Origin: Tupaia tana | Taxonomy: Eukaryota; Chordata; Mammalia; Scandentia; Tupaiidae | Reading direction: 5' to 3' | Assembly (NCBI GenBank): GCA_026018925.1 | Contig: JAKSZU010000009.1 | Span: 81,993,090-82,057,089, forward strand | Length of the DNA: 64,000 bases | Part shown: in pieces, positions 1 to 10,514 of the stretch | Numbering within the stretch: position 1 is the first letter of the stretch | How the letters are laid out: each line of letters starts with the position of its first letter | Position numbers and translations under genes: made by a program | Notes under the pieces: model-generated | Seen by the model: only the letters and a program-made list of their open reading frames with translations | Database searches by the model: none | Told to the model about the DNA's origin: nothing

Positions 1-133
1 TCCTCTTGGAATCTTGGGCACGCACGCACGCCCACGCGCCCGGTGTGAGTTTAAGCCGCCGGATCCAGGACTTGAACCGCAGTCGACTACGTGGGAGTCC
101 AGCGACACAGCCATTACGCTAACTGCTGGTCCC
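1..133 (-). mobile_element. tRNA-derived SINE type A, cut by the window edge
   Basis: The head half of a minus-strand copy is present: tRNA-like box B (complement of CTTGAACC at about 72) and box A near 120, ending at the conserved CTGCTGGTCCC head. The CT-rich and A-rich tail would lie to the left. Confidence 0.85.
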
Positions 134-546
134 AGGGTGTCTATTTTTTAATGAAATTTTTCTTTCATATCCTGAAATGATTTTCTCACTTCCTTGAATT
201 GATTTGCTGTTTCCTCTTGCCTTTCATTGAGTTTTATCTCTATGAATATTTGGAATTCTTTTTCTGACATTTCTCTGTGCTGTTCATTGTTTGTGAGGGG
301 CTACTACGTTCACCTGGGGAAGAGTTACTCCCTTGTTTTCTTATATTTCTTCAAGATCTGAGCTTGTTTTTAATCATCTGATGCAGTATTCACTTTTTTC
401 TATTTATTGGAGTTGATTATGTAGTATTGGATGTGGAAAATTCACCCTTATTTTCCAGGTGTTACCCTATTGGAGGATTGCATCTCTCAGATCAGAGAAG
501 TTATGGGAATCTTAAGGTGCTTGGCTCTTCTACCAAACTTTCAGCT
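134..546 (-). mobile_element. Old L1/HAL1-like fragment, left of the ERV
   Basis: The sequence resembles reverse-complemented L1 ORF1 coding sequence (a TCCTCTTGCCTTTCATTGAG-type stretch near 210). The same element may continue right of the ERV (3763-4120). Assigned by resemblance only. Confidence 0.35.
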
Positions 547-552
547 CTTAAT

Positions 553-905
553 TATGGGGAGCCAAAGAGGAGACATAAGAAATGTGCAGGACGTGACCAC
601 CAGAATAAGACTAGGGTCTTTATCTGGACATGGCCTTGGGTGGCTGGATTGTTATGAGCAGAATGTCTTGGGATTGTTTTGAACTGAATGTTCCAAAGTA
701 TTGTTATAACAACCTAATAAATTCAGTAAGGACTTAAAACCTTACAACACAGAAGTATCTGGAGTGTGTATAAATACTAGCAATAAAGTACACTCATAGA
801 TGACCAGTATTGACTGGCAGTCCTCCTGTTTCTATCCTGTCTTCTTGTCTTTTCTTTAATCCTCACCCCTAACTCAGGAACTGTTCACTGTCAGTGGGTC
901 CAACA
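553..905 (+). repeat. 5' LTR of compact ERV copy 1
   Basis: 353 bp. It contains AATAAA near 782, upstream of the U5-like end. It differs from the 3' LTR at several positions visible in the first 40 bases, so the insertion is old. Confidence 0.85.
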
Positions 906-3109
906 GAGTGGCAAATGAATCCTCAATACCTGAGTATTGGGGATTCTGGTGAAAGACACCACAAAGAGTAAACAGAAAACACATTCGTCTTAAAAGTGGA
1001 AGTGTTGTGGTGAGTATTATGGGAGTAATTATAGGACAGGGCAATAGCCATCAGCTTTTTGTACATATGCTTAAAGAAATGCTAATTGCGTGAGACTTGC
1101 AGTTAGGGCAGCAGCAGCTTTGAAAGTTTCTAGAATTTATTGAAGAAGTTTGTCCCTTGTTTCCTGAAGAAGATACAGTTCACATAGATACCTGGAAAAA
1201 TGTGGGGCAAAGGCTCCAAGATTATTATAATGCCCATGGTCCAGAAAAGGTGTCTGTAGATGGATGTTTTTAGTTTATGGGCTTTAATTAGAGATGTTTT
1301 GGATTTTCCTCACAAGTGGGAGAGGATTCTTCCCACAGAAAATAAAGACTCTCCTCCAGCTGTTGGAATTTCTCCCTCTGCTCCTCCCTTGCAGGAGAAG
1401 TTGATAGGAGATAATCACCTGGCTGATGTTGGTACCCATCTCATAACGTTTACTCACAACAAGCTGAACATTCTCGTCTCCTGACACCACATAATTATTT
1501 AAAACATGCCCTATTTGTATTTAATTTTTTAAATGTGGACAAACAAGGATCTAGTGCTGCTGAATGATTTTGACATTTCAAGACACAATCTCATTATACC
1601 ACAGTCATTTGGAAAGATCCCTTAACGAGATCATAAAATGGACCCAACCCTGTGTTAATTTGGGGTCAAGGAGATGTTTATGTTTTTTCACAGGACAATG
1701 ATGGAGCTCGCTGCCTTACAGAACACTTGTTGCAGTTTATGGACACCCAGAAAGACCAGGAGGATGTTGTGCCTATGTATCTGCCTGAAGATGGTGACAC
1801 TCATTGAAGAAGAAATCTACTGGACAGGACTATTTCTGGAGGGAATCAAACGGTTCATATGATGGTTCCTCAGCCAGAAAACAACTCTGTTAACATCACA
1901 CAACCCCAGTATCTTCCCCCCTTGTGCCAAAGAAAATCGCCTGGACAATCGGACCTTAATATGGAAAGAAAGATATAGGTATGAAGATATATTTGTGGTG
2001 GAAAATATTGAAAAGAAAGAGAATATCTCAGTATTGAAGGAATTTTGTATGATAAAATTTTTGTCCAAAAGTAAGATGACTGGATTATTTTCAGAATGAA
2101 AAAAGTAAAAGGGGACAAATAATCAAGGAATAAAGCATGTTGCAAAGTTTTGAGTTGTGTTGGAAACAGTCTGAGAGGGAATTGTAAAGAATTAGAAAGA
2201 TTTCATGAAAAGATGTATATATAACAGATGATATCTGAGGTGGCCATAAAACAATGGGCCACACTGTTCAGTGCTAAAATAGAGTCTAAATAGACCCAAG
2301 GAGGTCTCACTCTCATCCCAGTCCAACCCAGTAACAGATGAGAGCTCCAAACAAACAACTGGTCCAGAAATTTATGACTCCATTCATGCTACAGCTAAGA
2401 GCACTGGCATTAATTTAATTCTTTAAGTTTTCTGGGAAAGGTTAGGTTTGTCTAGTAAATAGTCAGCTATCAGGATCTTTAATAAATGGATATGCTTAAA
2501 ACTTAAAATTTAAAAAACACAGACAATACAAACAGCTAGTTTTGTGGATAATGTAACAAAAATATTTTTATAGCTTTTCCCACTCAAGAAACTATTGGTG
2601 AAAAAATACAACATGAATTAGATGCCCTTTATGATACTGTTGTACATCTGGGGAACTGGGTCGATGGGTTACGTGTGCGCTCTTCTGTCCGATGTCACGT
2701 GTTGTATCAATGAATTTGTGTCACCCCTAAAATCTATCATGAAAGCCGACATGATTGAGAAAAGGTAAAAAAACCTTTACAAGGTGTCTGGCATGGGGCC
2801 AATGAAACAATGAATATTCTTGTGTTGCTTTGTTGTGCCCCCTGCCTTGTGTGAATACTCGGGTCCTCCTTTCTTGGAGTTTGCTCCAAAATCCATCAGT
2901 TAAAACTTCAAACCAAGGCATTAGATTCAGAGCCTGAAGTCAGTGACGGGTAAGATCCTTGGGATGTTTTTCAACCTAAGACGGGTACATACAAATATGC
3001 ATTACCTGATGACGGGTAAGAGAAACTGTCACCAAGGACAACCTAAGACAGGCACAGTCTACTGCCCATCAGAAGAGACGGATCATTTAATAAACAAAAA
3101 AGGGGGATA

Positions 3110-3756
3110 TGTGGGGAGCCAAAGAGGAGATGTGAGAAATGTGCAGGACGTGACCACCAGAATAAGACCAGGATCTTTATCCGGACATGGCCTTGAGTGG
3201 CTGGATTGTTATGAGCAGTATGTCTTGGGGTTGTTTTTTTTCTTTCTTTCTTTTTTTTTTTTTTTGAGAGTATTTTTTTGCTATAGGGCGTGTGCGCTCG
3301 CCAGACAGACAGAGAGAGACATAGAGACAGAAAGAGAGAAATCACCCCCCAGGGGGGATGGTCACGCCGCAATCCCTTCTCCTCCATTCTCCTCTCGGGA
3401 TCTTGGGCATGCACGCACACGCGCCTGGTGTGAGTTGTAAGCCACCAGGTCCGAGACGCGAACCGCGGTCGACTACGTGGGAGTCCAGCAACATAGCCAT
3501 TACGCTAACTGCTGGTTCCCTCTTGAGATTGTTTTGAACTGAATGTTCCAAAGTATTGTTATAAGAACCTGATAAATTCAGTAAGGACTTAAAACCTTAT
3601 GTCACAGAAGTCTCTGGAGTGTGTATAAGTACTAGCAATAAAGTACACTCATGGCTGACCAGTATTGACTTGCAGTCATCCCGTTTCTATCCTGTCTTCT
3701 TGTCTTTAATCCTTACCCCCTAACTCAGGAACTGTTCACCATCAGCGGGTCTGACA
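3110..3756 (+). repeat. 3' LTR of compact ERV copy 1, interrupted by a SINE
   Basis: Homologous to 553-905 once the SINE at 3238-3520 and its duplicated target are set aside. Confidence 0.85.
3238..3520 (-). mobile_element. SINE type A inside the 3' LTR
   Basis: Complete minus-strand copy with an A-rich tail (as T run 3238-3265), flanked by TCTTGGGGTTGTTTT (3223-3237) and TCTTGAGATTGTTTT (3521-3535). It must be younger than the provirus. Confidence 0.92.
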
Positions 3757-3762
3757 CTTAAT

Positions 3763-4120
3763 GAAGTGGTAACAAGTTAAGAAGATATAACTTATTGAAG
3801 AGGATCAAGTTCTGGCTTGGTGGGCACAGCACATGGACTTTTGTGCCAGAAGTTCCAAATTTATTCCCAGGGCCTTAGGGTGCACTCATGAAAGGAGGAA
3901 TGCTAAGACCAGGCTTCAGTCTCCTAGTGTGTAGGGTGAGCCCAGGCTGCTAGAGTTCTAGGCAATAGGGTGACAAAATTTCCAAAGTTACTCCCAGGGC
4001 CTAAGGGTGCATTCATGAGAGGAGGTCTGCTAAGATCAGGCCTGAGACGGGGCAAACCCAGGTTGCTAGAGCCTAAAACTGCTTTTATTTCTGTATGCAT
4101 CCATATTTCAACATTTAGAG
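3763..4120 (-). repeat. Two-copy imperfect tandem repeat, possible L1 5'UTR
   Basis: Units from 3853 and 3980 share a TTCCAAA..TTACTCCCAGGGCC core followed by GGTGCA.TCATGA.AGGAG, with a period of about 127 bp. It resembles monomeric L1 5'UTR sequence and may belong with the fragment at 134-546. Confidence 0.4.
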
Positions 4121-4645
4121 GTCCTAAATAGAGAGGCGGTAGTCAAGTCTGCCAATTTTAGGAGTTTGTCATGTGTACTCAATAGTTCTTTAATTTGTGA
4201 TGAAGACTGTTAAGAATCAGCAGCACCAAAACCAAAGAATGCAACAAATTCAGGATTCTTTTTGTTCTGGTTTTCAGATTATAAACTAGACCCAAATGAA
4301 CTATGAGAATGGCAAGTTGAGTCTTGTTTGATTAAAACACCTTCAATTTTTAAAAGCAAAATCAATTACAGAAAATGAAAATTCATTCAGAGAAATTCAG
4401 TGTGCTTACAAATGTCTTAATGTGGCCTTTCTCCAAATTTAACCACCAAGGAATTTGAAAGGTGGCAAGTCTGGGTGACCATGTCCTTTTTGCCATATCA
4501 AAACCTGAGCTGAACAATGAAGAAATAAATGCATTAGCTAATGATGACAGCACAGGGTGGCAGAACTGAGGAACTAAGTACCAAATATTTATTTCCCAGG
4601 CTAATGGAGAGTAAATAAATTTGGACCCAAAACTAAATGAAGAAG
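4121..4645. other. No feature recognised
   Basis: AT-rich sequence without a supportable ORF. No repeat family is recognised. Confidence 0.4.
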
Positions 4646-4682
4646 GTCAGAGATTCTTTTTTTATTGTTATTATATTTCTTA

Positions 4683-4789
4683 AAAAATATGGAACACTTC
4701 ACAAATTTGCATGTCATCCTTGTGCAGGGGCTATGCTAATCTTCTCTGTATCATTCCAATTTTAGTATATGTGCTGCCAAAGCAAGCAC
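4683..4789 (-). pseudogene. RNU6: U6 snRNA retropseudogene
   Basis: The minus strand matches U6 over its full 107 nt, starting GTGCTTGCTTTGGCAGCACA and ending in the ATATTTTTT 3' end, with scattered substitutions. An A-rich tail follows (4661-4682). A 15-bp duplication, GTCAGAGATTCTTTT (4646-4660) and GTCAAAGATTCTTTT (4791-4805), flanks it. This is an L1-mobilised copy, not a functional Pol III gene. Confidence 0.93.
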
Positions 4790-4805
4790 AGTCAAAGATT
4801 CTTTT

Positions 4806-5304
4806 CAATCTTTGAATTGTGGACAAAGAAAGTTAGTGTCTTGAAAAGTCTTGGGTAGTGACAATGTAGGAAGGAAATTCAGGAAGACAAATGGAAAAAA
4901 AAAAGCAGTGCTTTTATAAAAATGGAATCAGAAACAATATGGGAAAAAACTCTGAATTCCCCACCAAAGGCCAATTTCAGAAGGGAGAAGACGGTTACAA
5001 TCTATATTTCAGCCAAGGGTGATAGAGAAAAGTGTGAAAAAGATGATAATTTGGAAGGAGGGCATCACTGAAGACTTAAAAAAAAAAAGAAGCATGGTGT
5101 GCAGGTGAAGCACTCATTCCAATCTATTGGTAGTCCCACAGGATACAACCCAAAACCTTCTATTCTATCATCCGAGCCACCCAAACTAGAGGACTATTAT
5201 AAGTAGAAGAAGGAGGGAATTAGGGCAAGTTGAAAGGAGGGAAGGCAGAGACTCCAGGCCATGTAATCAGCAGCATAGTGATTATTTATGGATGTATATT
5301 GTTT
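4806..5304. other. No feature recognised
   Basis: Purine-rich sequence with short A runs (4892, 5080). No ORF or recognised repeat. Confidence 0.4.
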
Positions 5305-5519
5305 TTGTTTATAAAGAATTATTTTATTTAACTTTATTTATTTTATTTTTATATTTTAATTTGACCAGATAGGTAATTTGACCAGATAATGCCAGAGTGA
5401 GAGAGAGACAGTGAGAGAGGTGGAAGATGAGAAAGCAAACTGCTAGGTCTGGGACTTGAACCACGGTTGGCCATGTGGGAGTCAAGTGCCCTTAACCACC
5501 ATGCCACCTGCCGACCCCA
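5305..5519 (-). mobile_element. SINE type B
   Basis: Shorter tRNA-derived SINE. The head at 5519 is the complement of GGGGTCGGCAGGTGGCATGG. Box B, a GA-rich body and a tail of AATAAATAAAGTTAAATA type follow (5305-5350). Confidence 0.85.
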
Positions 5520-5579
5520 GCGTAATATATATTTTGACAATTGAGTTAGATATTCCTCACCAATTATGATAGTATTAAG

Positions 5580-5618
5580 TATATATATACTTTCTTAATA
5601 TATATATATATGTATATA

Positions 5619-5663
<45 letters not shown>
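5580..5663. repeat. (TA)n microsatellite
   Basis: Alternating TA with a few G interruptions, longest uninterrupted block about 5628-5662. Confidence 0.95.
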
Positions 5664-5678
5664 TTTCTCAATTCCAGA

Positions 5679-7392
5679 ATTTCTTTCTTCTTTTATTTTT
5701 CTTGACTAAAAAATGGCATGATGAAGTTTATTTAGCTCACATATTGAAAACCAGGGTAATATGCCCCTTACCCATTGACAGGCTTAACTTTACAGTAGTT
5801 GCCATCAGATTTTTCTTTTCAGGATCAGAATTTTACAATCATAACTCCATTTATCTGATGGCTATAATTTCTGTAGGGCAGCACATTCTTCAGCATTAAC
5901 AGGATGAAACCTTTCTTTGTCCTATTTCTGATGACCTCTTTCGAAACTCTCATGGTATTTTGAGGGAGCTTTGCATGTGCTTTTAACCTGGTCCACTTTC
6001 TTTCTGAAAGTACTATCAAGAAAAATTTCAGTAACAAATCCTTGAGCACATGCCTGCCCTGCTGTTAACTTCTTCCCTAAAACAAGCATCTCAGATGCCT
6101 TGACTGAGCACATTATCTTCAGAAAAGTATAGGAGGAGTGTCCTTCTGGACTTTGGCCTAGTTTATTGAATGGAGTATGTAATGTTGCCCTGTAGGACAC
6201 ATACATAGCATCAAGTAGCACAAGTATGGTGATCAAAATTTCCAAAGCCAGATCATTTACTGCTGGGACCCACTTGGCAGAACACGTTTTCTGAGTGGGA
6301 GGGTTGTAGATTAGAAATAAACATAAAAATAAACACACAAAGATATACAAGTATAGAAAAGCAAGGATCAGGTGGGCCCAACTTCTTTGATGGAGATATG
6401 CATGACCATGAACTATCCCCAGGTTTATTCTTTTAAAGGGCAGAAAATAGGGGAAGAGGAAATAGAATGCAAAGCTAGTTGTTTTCAGATGTTAATTGGC
6501 TGATGATGCAAGGACACCTGGCACCATGTAATTTCTCTGATCTTTTGGAGCTGATTCTGATAAACACATGTGATTTCCTTTGGATTGAAACTGCTCTGCA
6601 GTTTCAATAATAGGTAGCTAGAGAATTCACATGCAAATTGCTTTCATGCCATGTAAATGAAGCTCACAGTACATCATTTCTGCATGTGTCTAAAGGTCAC
6701 CATGTTTGCTCAGATTGGCTGCTCCCCACAGTTTACCACTGCGATCTGAGGTTTAGGGAAATCTACAAAATTCCTCAGCAAAATGCCACTATTTTTTGAT
6801 TTCTCCTTTACTCCATCAGGTGGAATATCAGTGAAATTAGTCAGGTCATTCCCACTACTGTAATAGTCACCATTTCCTGTTAAAACAGTTATGATGCAGC
6901 TTAGAGTGCAAGCATAATTTCTTCATACATCTAAGTGCTGATGGCATTCTTTTTGGTGGGCTGGTTGAACATGACCTTTGTTACGCCATCTTTGGAGGTT
7001 ACCACCGTTTCATACCCAGCTGGTTTCCTGTCAGCTCAGGCTCCATCTGGGTGGAGGATTCAAGGGAATAACTCAGACTGGACACTAAATTCACATAGTT
7101 CTACCTGGCACTGTCCTTAGGCAGGTTGCCAAGAGCACTCCATGCATCCCATTTAGCCTTTCTGATCTGGTCAAGCACACCTGGTTTGGGCACATTACAG
7201 TCCTTCGGTAGCCTGCTTAAATAGTGCACAGAGTTTAAGCTTCACTTAATTTTCTGGGTCCTTCTTCAAGAGTTTCACCTGATTCATTGCATCCTTAAAG
7301 TCCTTTTGAGTGGCTCTCATTGCTCTACTTTCATGCAGCTGAAATACTGGGAAACTAATGACCTGCAGATGGCTGAAGTGAAAGGTAGTTAG
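5679..7392 (-). pseudogene. ECI2: Processed pseudogene of ECI2 (peroxisomal/mitochondrial enoyl-CoA delta isomerase 2), split by a solo LTR
   Basis: The minus strand reads in ECI2 order. A leader-like segment (ISFPVFQLHESRA) comes first, then an ACBP-domain start at the ATG 7320-7318 (KDFKDAMNQVKLLKKDP). A crotonase-fold part follows, with GQSPEGHSSYTF and GKKLTAGQACAQG (about 6170-6030). The frame is dead: there is a stop right after the ACBP start (7248-7246) and several later stops and shifts. No introns are present. An AATAAA lies at 5732-5727 and a degraded A-rich tail at 5701-5679, so it is an L1-mediated retrocopy. ECI2 normally isomerises 3-enoyl-CoA to 2-enoyl-CoA in beta-oxidation of unsaturated fatty acids; this copy cannot. 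The solo LTR at 6261-6730 interrupts the crotonase part. Sequence upstream of 7392 does not look like ECI2. Confidence 0.85.
6261..6730 (-). mobile_element. Solo LTR, class II ERV-like, inserted in the ECI2 pseudogene
   Basis: 470 bp, beginning TGTGGGGAGCAGCC and ending CCCAGCA on the minus strand. Internal AATAAA follows a CTTTAAAAG stretch. It is flanked by ATTTAC (6255-6260) and GTTTAC (6731-6736), a 6-bp target duplication with one mismatch. The flanks rejoin the ECI2 reading almost exactly. The first 10 bases match the LTR start of the compact ERVs at 553 and 36212, but the body differs, so it is a related or separate class II family. Confidence 0.8.
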
Positions 7393-7690
7393 TGAAGTGG
7401 GGCTCAGCAGGTATATTTCAGCCTCATGCAGGATGTTTAACCACACAGCCAGGAGCAGAACAGAAACAACAAGCACAGCCAGATGAAAAAACTTGTTTTT
7501 AAGCACACACGGTAAGTGGGAATTTGGTAGCAAGCTATTGATACATACACAGTATTAAGGCCACAAGCAAAAGTGGATGTCACAATAATGAACCATGGAT
7601 ACCAGCACCATACCAGTCTCCCCGCCATCTTCACTGTAGCAGCATAGAATATTTCTAACAAAATTATTGTTGTAGAAATTAAGACTTTAA
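7393..7690 (-). other. Unassigned sequence upstream of the ECI2 retrocopy
   Basis: The minus strand holds a small ORF starting at an ATG in the context GAAGATGGCGGGG (7628-7626) that encodes a strongly hydrophobic peptide of about 60 residues. It is neither ECI2 nor any repeat I recognise. It could be the 5' part of a chimeric retrotranscript or an unrelated older retrocopy. Confidence 0.3.
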
Positions 7691-7804
7691 ACTGAATTTC
7701 AGGGTGGAAGGGCTGTGGGCTTTCTGTGTGATTAATTTCTGTAACACTATCCTTCAGATGGCTGTGGGAATTTATTTTCTTTGGAAAACATTTGCTACCT
7801 GATT

Positions 7805-8215
7805 CAGTATTGGTGTTGCTGTAACAAAATACCTGAGACTGGGTGATTTATGAAAAAAGAGGTTTCTTTGGCTCATGATTTTGGTGACTGGAAAGTTCAC
7901 AAGTGTGGCCCTGGAATCTGCTCAGATCTGGTGAGGGTTGTGTACTGCTTCACTCCATGGTGGCAAAGCAGAAAGACCATCAGGCACATGCAAAGAGAAA
8001 GAAACATGAGCAGTCAGTTTGCTATATAATGACCTACTCTTGAGGGAACTCCTTTGTGAGAACTCCTTCCTGTACAGTGTATTAATCCATTCATAAGGAA
8101 TCCACCCTTTGTCCTAAATACTTCCCACTAAGCCTCACATTCCAACCCTGCCACATTGAGTGTCAAAGTTCCGCTTAAGTTTCAATGGGGGCACTTAAAC
8201 TTTTGGTGTACAGAG
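7805..8215 (-). mobile_element. MaLR LTR (MST/MLT1/THE1 group)
   Basis: The complement of the MaLR LTR end is recognisable: AAATACCTGAGACTGGGTGA near 7830, GGCTCATGATT near 7870, and TTAATCCATTCATAAGGAAT with CTTCCCACTAAGCCTCACAT towards the other end. Subfamily not assigned. Confidence 0.75.
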
Positions 8216-8529
8216 GCTCTTGCAGGATAACTTTGATACTATTTCAATTCTGCCATTTTTCTAGCACTGACATGACTCTTGGGTTCACCATTTCTTTAGA
8301 ACTATTAACTCCATAAATATTATTTTTGTTAACAATGTGGATATTTGGGTCTGTATTCTGTTTTAAGGTTGCATATTGAATTTACATGAATTGTTCTTAG
8401 AGGCCTAAAGATCATCTCTATCTATATCATGTCATGCCTTCATCATTTTCTAGAATCCAGCTAACTGCTATCTTCTATTCATTTATGGTCTTCTTTCAAT
8501 AGAAATTGCAAGAAACTTTTACTCCCTTG
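8216..8529. other. No feature recognised
   Basis: No ORF of note. No repeat family recognised. Confidence 0.4.
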
Positions 8530-8700
8530 GAGTGGAATTGCCTGAGTTCAAGTCCTTCTCTACCACTTACTTTGCTATATGACTTCAGTCAAGAAACTCA
8601 AACCTCTCTTGACCTCAGTTTTATCATCTGAAAAGGGGGATAATAATATCAATTTCATAGAATTTCCATGAAGATAAAATGCTTTGATAAACTTTTAGCA
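8530..8700 (+). mobile_element. MIR SINE
   Basis: Core-SINE order: GCCTGAGTTCAAGTCC, CTACCACTTACT, TATGACTTCAGTCAAG, CCTCAGTTTTATCATCTG, then GGATAATAATA. A weaker reverse-oriented MIR-like stretch follows at about 8755-8870. Confidence 0.8.
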
Positions 8701-8904
8701 TGAGAAGGAGGAGAAGACACTAGTAGAACTGACACTCATCAAGCTGGTGTATCTAGTATTTAATCCTCATAACCACACACTGAGTCAACTGTTAGACATA
8801 TTCCTATGTGGGAGATGAGAGAACTGAAAGTTGAAGCTAATGAGTGAAGGAGTGAGGATTAATGCCTAAGACTTTTACACATGATGTTCATAAATGTCTA
8901 CTTG

Positions 8905-9044
8905 CAGAGTTTCCTTAGCTCTCTGAAGAATTTCTTGCAAGCCAAATTGACAATAAAGCAAATTCCTGTTCCGTGAGTCTCATAAGTTTGCCTCCCAAAT
9001 AAAAACTTTTTTCTAATTTGTCCCTACCTGGTTCGGGTGCCACG
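8905..9044 (-). mobile_element. ERV leader remnant with PBS-like sequence
   Basis: Two bases after the LTR the minus strand reads TGGCACCCGAAC (9042-9031), then CAGGT, then AGGGAC. This resembles a tRNA-Lys3-type primer site with five extra bases. About 120 bp of leader-like sequence follows before the element is lost. Confidence 0.45.
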
Positions 9045-9732
9045 TGTCCCAACCCGGGGGGGACAGTCGAACAGGTTTCTTGAGTGAAGGAGTGAGAGCC
9101 GGAACAAGTGGCACAGTGGCACAGTGTCACAACACGGAGACGACACAGTGTCGTCTGTTTATTGTGGGCAGCACGGTACAGCACGGAGATGACGCAGTGT
9201 TACAACTCTTTAGGGTCGCGTCGTCTGTTGTGAGCAGTACGGAGACGACGCGGGGTCACAGCTCTTCAGGGTCGTCTGGAGACGATGTAGTGTTACAACT
9301 CTTTAGGGTTGTCTGGAGACTGTGCGGTGTTTCAGCTCTTCAGGCTCTCCAGGGTCGTCATCTTCGTTGTCTTCCTGGTCGTCTTCATTGTGTTCCTTGT
9401 CGTCTGGCTATTGTGGGCCAGGCATGGTGGTTATATACATGCTGGTGGGCCGTGATTGGTTGAATAAAGGATCGTAAAAGGTGGGTTATGATTGGTTGTA
9501 AACGGTGGGCTGTGATTGGTTGTAAACGGTGGGCTGTGATTGGTGGTAAATGGTGGGTTATGATTGGTTGCTTTTGGACCAATCATGAGGTGCCAGATAT
9601 GCAAATCTGAGGGATTCTAGTGGCCAATCAGAGCAAGGCTTCGAAGGTCAGGCCTTATGAAGAGAACCAATTATGGCAATTGTTTGCTCCCTGAAAAACC
9701 TCGGCTGACTCGCTGGTGCGCAGCCTCCCACA
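9045..9732 (-). repeat. ERV LTR with CCAAT-box array
   Basis: On the minus strand it begins TGTGGGAGGCTG (9732) and ends GGGTTGGGACA (9045). U3 holds five same-direction CCAAT boxes (plus-strand ATTGG at 9455, 9491, 9515, 9539, 9563), the last four exactly 24 bp apart. Three opposite-facing CCAATs lie at 9579, 9623 and 9667. A TATA-like GTATATAA (9438-9431) lies downstream of the array, and AATAAA at 9163-9158 marks R. A primer-binding-site-like sequence follows. This is a complete retroviral LTR; family not named. Confidence 0.75.
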
Positions 9733-10514
9733 CTAATTCATCAAGGGTTTTCTTAAGTGAAACTGACTTTTTGTTTCTTGCCAGTGTATGGTAGTAAAGA
9801 ACATGATGACTAATTGTATAATTTGGAACCACTTTCATGATTCATGCTAAGATGCTTGTAGTTTAATCCACCACTACTTTTGCACCATGAGTGCAACTGT
9901 CAATGCAGTAAAAAAGGGAAATGATATCTTAGTGTTACTATGAAAATAGCTTTGACCCTGTGCTCTTCTCAAATTTATCTCAGGACACCGCAGACCATAC
10001 TTTGAGAACCATTAACTGGCTGAGCAGTCACCTACAATTGTGCATTTACACTATATTCCACCAGATGGTGCTACTATAATGTGCATCAGAAATCGATTAT
10101 TTGGTCAAAATTGAATAGTTAAAAAAATACGGTAAGTTTCAGATACTATTGTGGCTAAAATATTTCTTTCTTTTTTTTTTTTTTCTTTACTTTAAAAATG
10201 TGTCCTAGGTGACCTCTTGGAGCACTCTGTCCACCTACTTATCTGACCCCTCACTTCCAGCATAGACTTGTTTCCTGAATACTGTTGGGTTCCATATAAA
10301 AGGATTTAGAGAGTATGAAAATATTTTATTTGTAGTTTTTAAAAAATATATATTTAGACTATAAAACAAAAACCTCAATCACATGTATGCATAGGTGTTA
10401 TATACCAAATTTAACACATTGGAGTTTAACACCATATTAACTTGAGATCTTTTTTATCTTTGTGCAATATTAATTATAAATTTTAACTTATACATTGCAT
10501 TTATTTTATTTTTT
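9733..10514. other. No feature recognised
   Basis: A TTTGAGAACCATTAA stretch near 9998 hints at a DNA-transposon end but is too short to assign. AT-rich from 10130, with a T run at 10168. No ORF. Confidence 0.35.

Larger units (their letters stand above)
553..3756 (+). mobile_element. Compact class II (betaretrovirus-like) ERV, copy 1, two LTRs
   Basis: LTRs at 553-905 and 3110-3756 share a start TGTGGGGAGCC (TATGGGGAGCC in the 5' copy) and an end near GGGTCYRACA. A perfect 6-bp duplication CTTAAT (547-552, 3757-3762) proves the boundaries. A polypurine tract (about 3096-3107) precedes the 3' LTR. The 2.2-kb interior keeps only pieces: a Gag matrix-like start with Met-Gly at 1019, an integrase C-terminus/env-start-like region (about 1640-1960), and an Env transmembrane-subunit end (about 2590-2930). 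Stops occur throughout. The rest of gag, protease, reverse transcriptase and most of env are absent. A second copy at 33450 shares this layout, so the deletion probably arose before amplification and the family moved with help from a complete relative. Confidence 0.85.

Noticed and set aside
427-682. Two overlapping ORFs at the left ERV edge
   Set aside because: They run across the LTR boundary at 553, so they are chance frames through old L1 and LTR sequence.
2943-3440. 165-codon plus-strand ORF
   Set aside because: It joins ERV interior, LTR and a reversed SINE. Similar His/Pro/Arg-rich frames recur in every type A SINE.
9044-9463. 139-codon plus-strand ORF
   Set aside because: It lies antisense inside the LTR and its periodic composition follows the LTR repeats.
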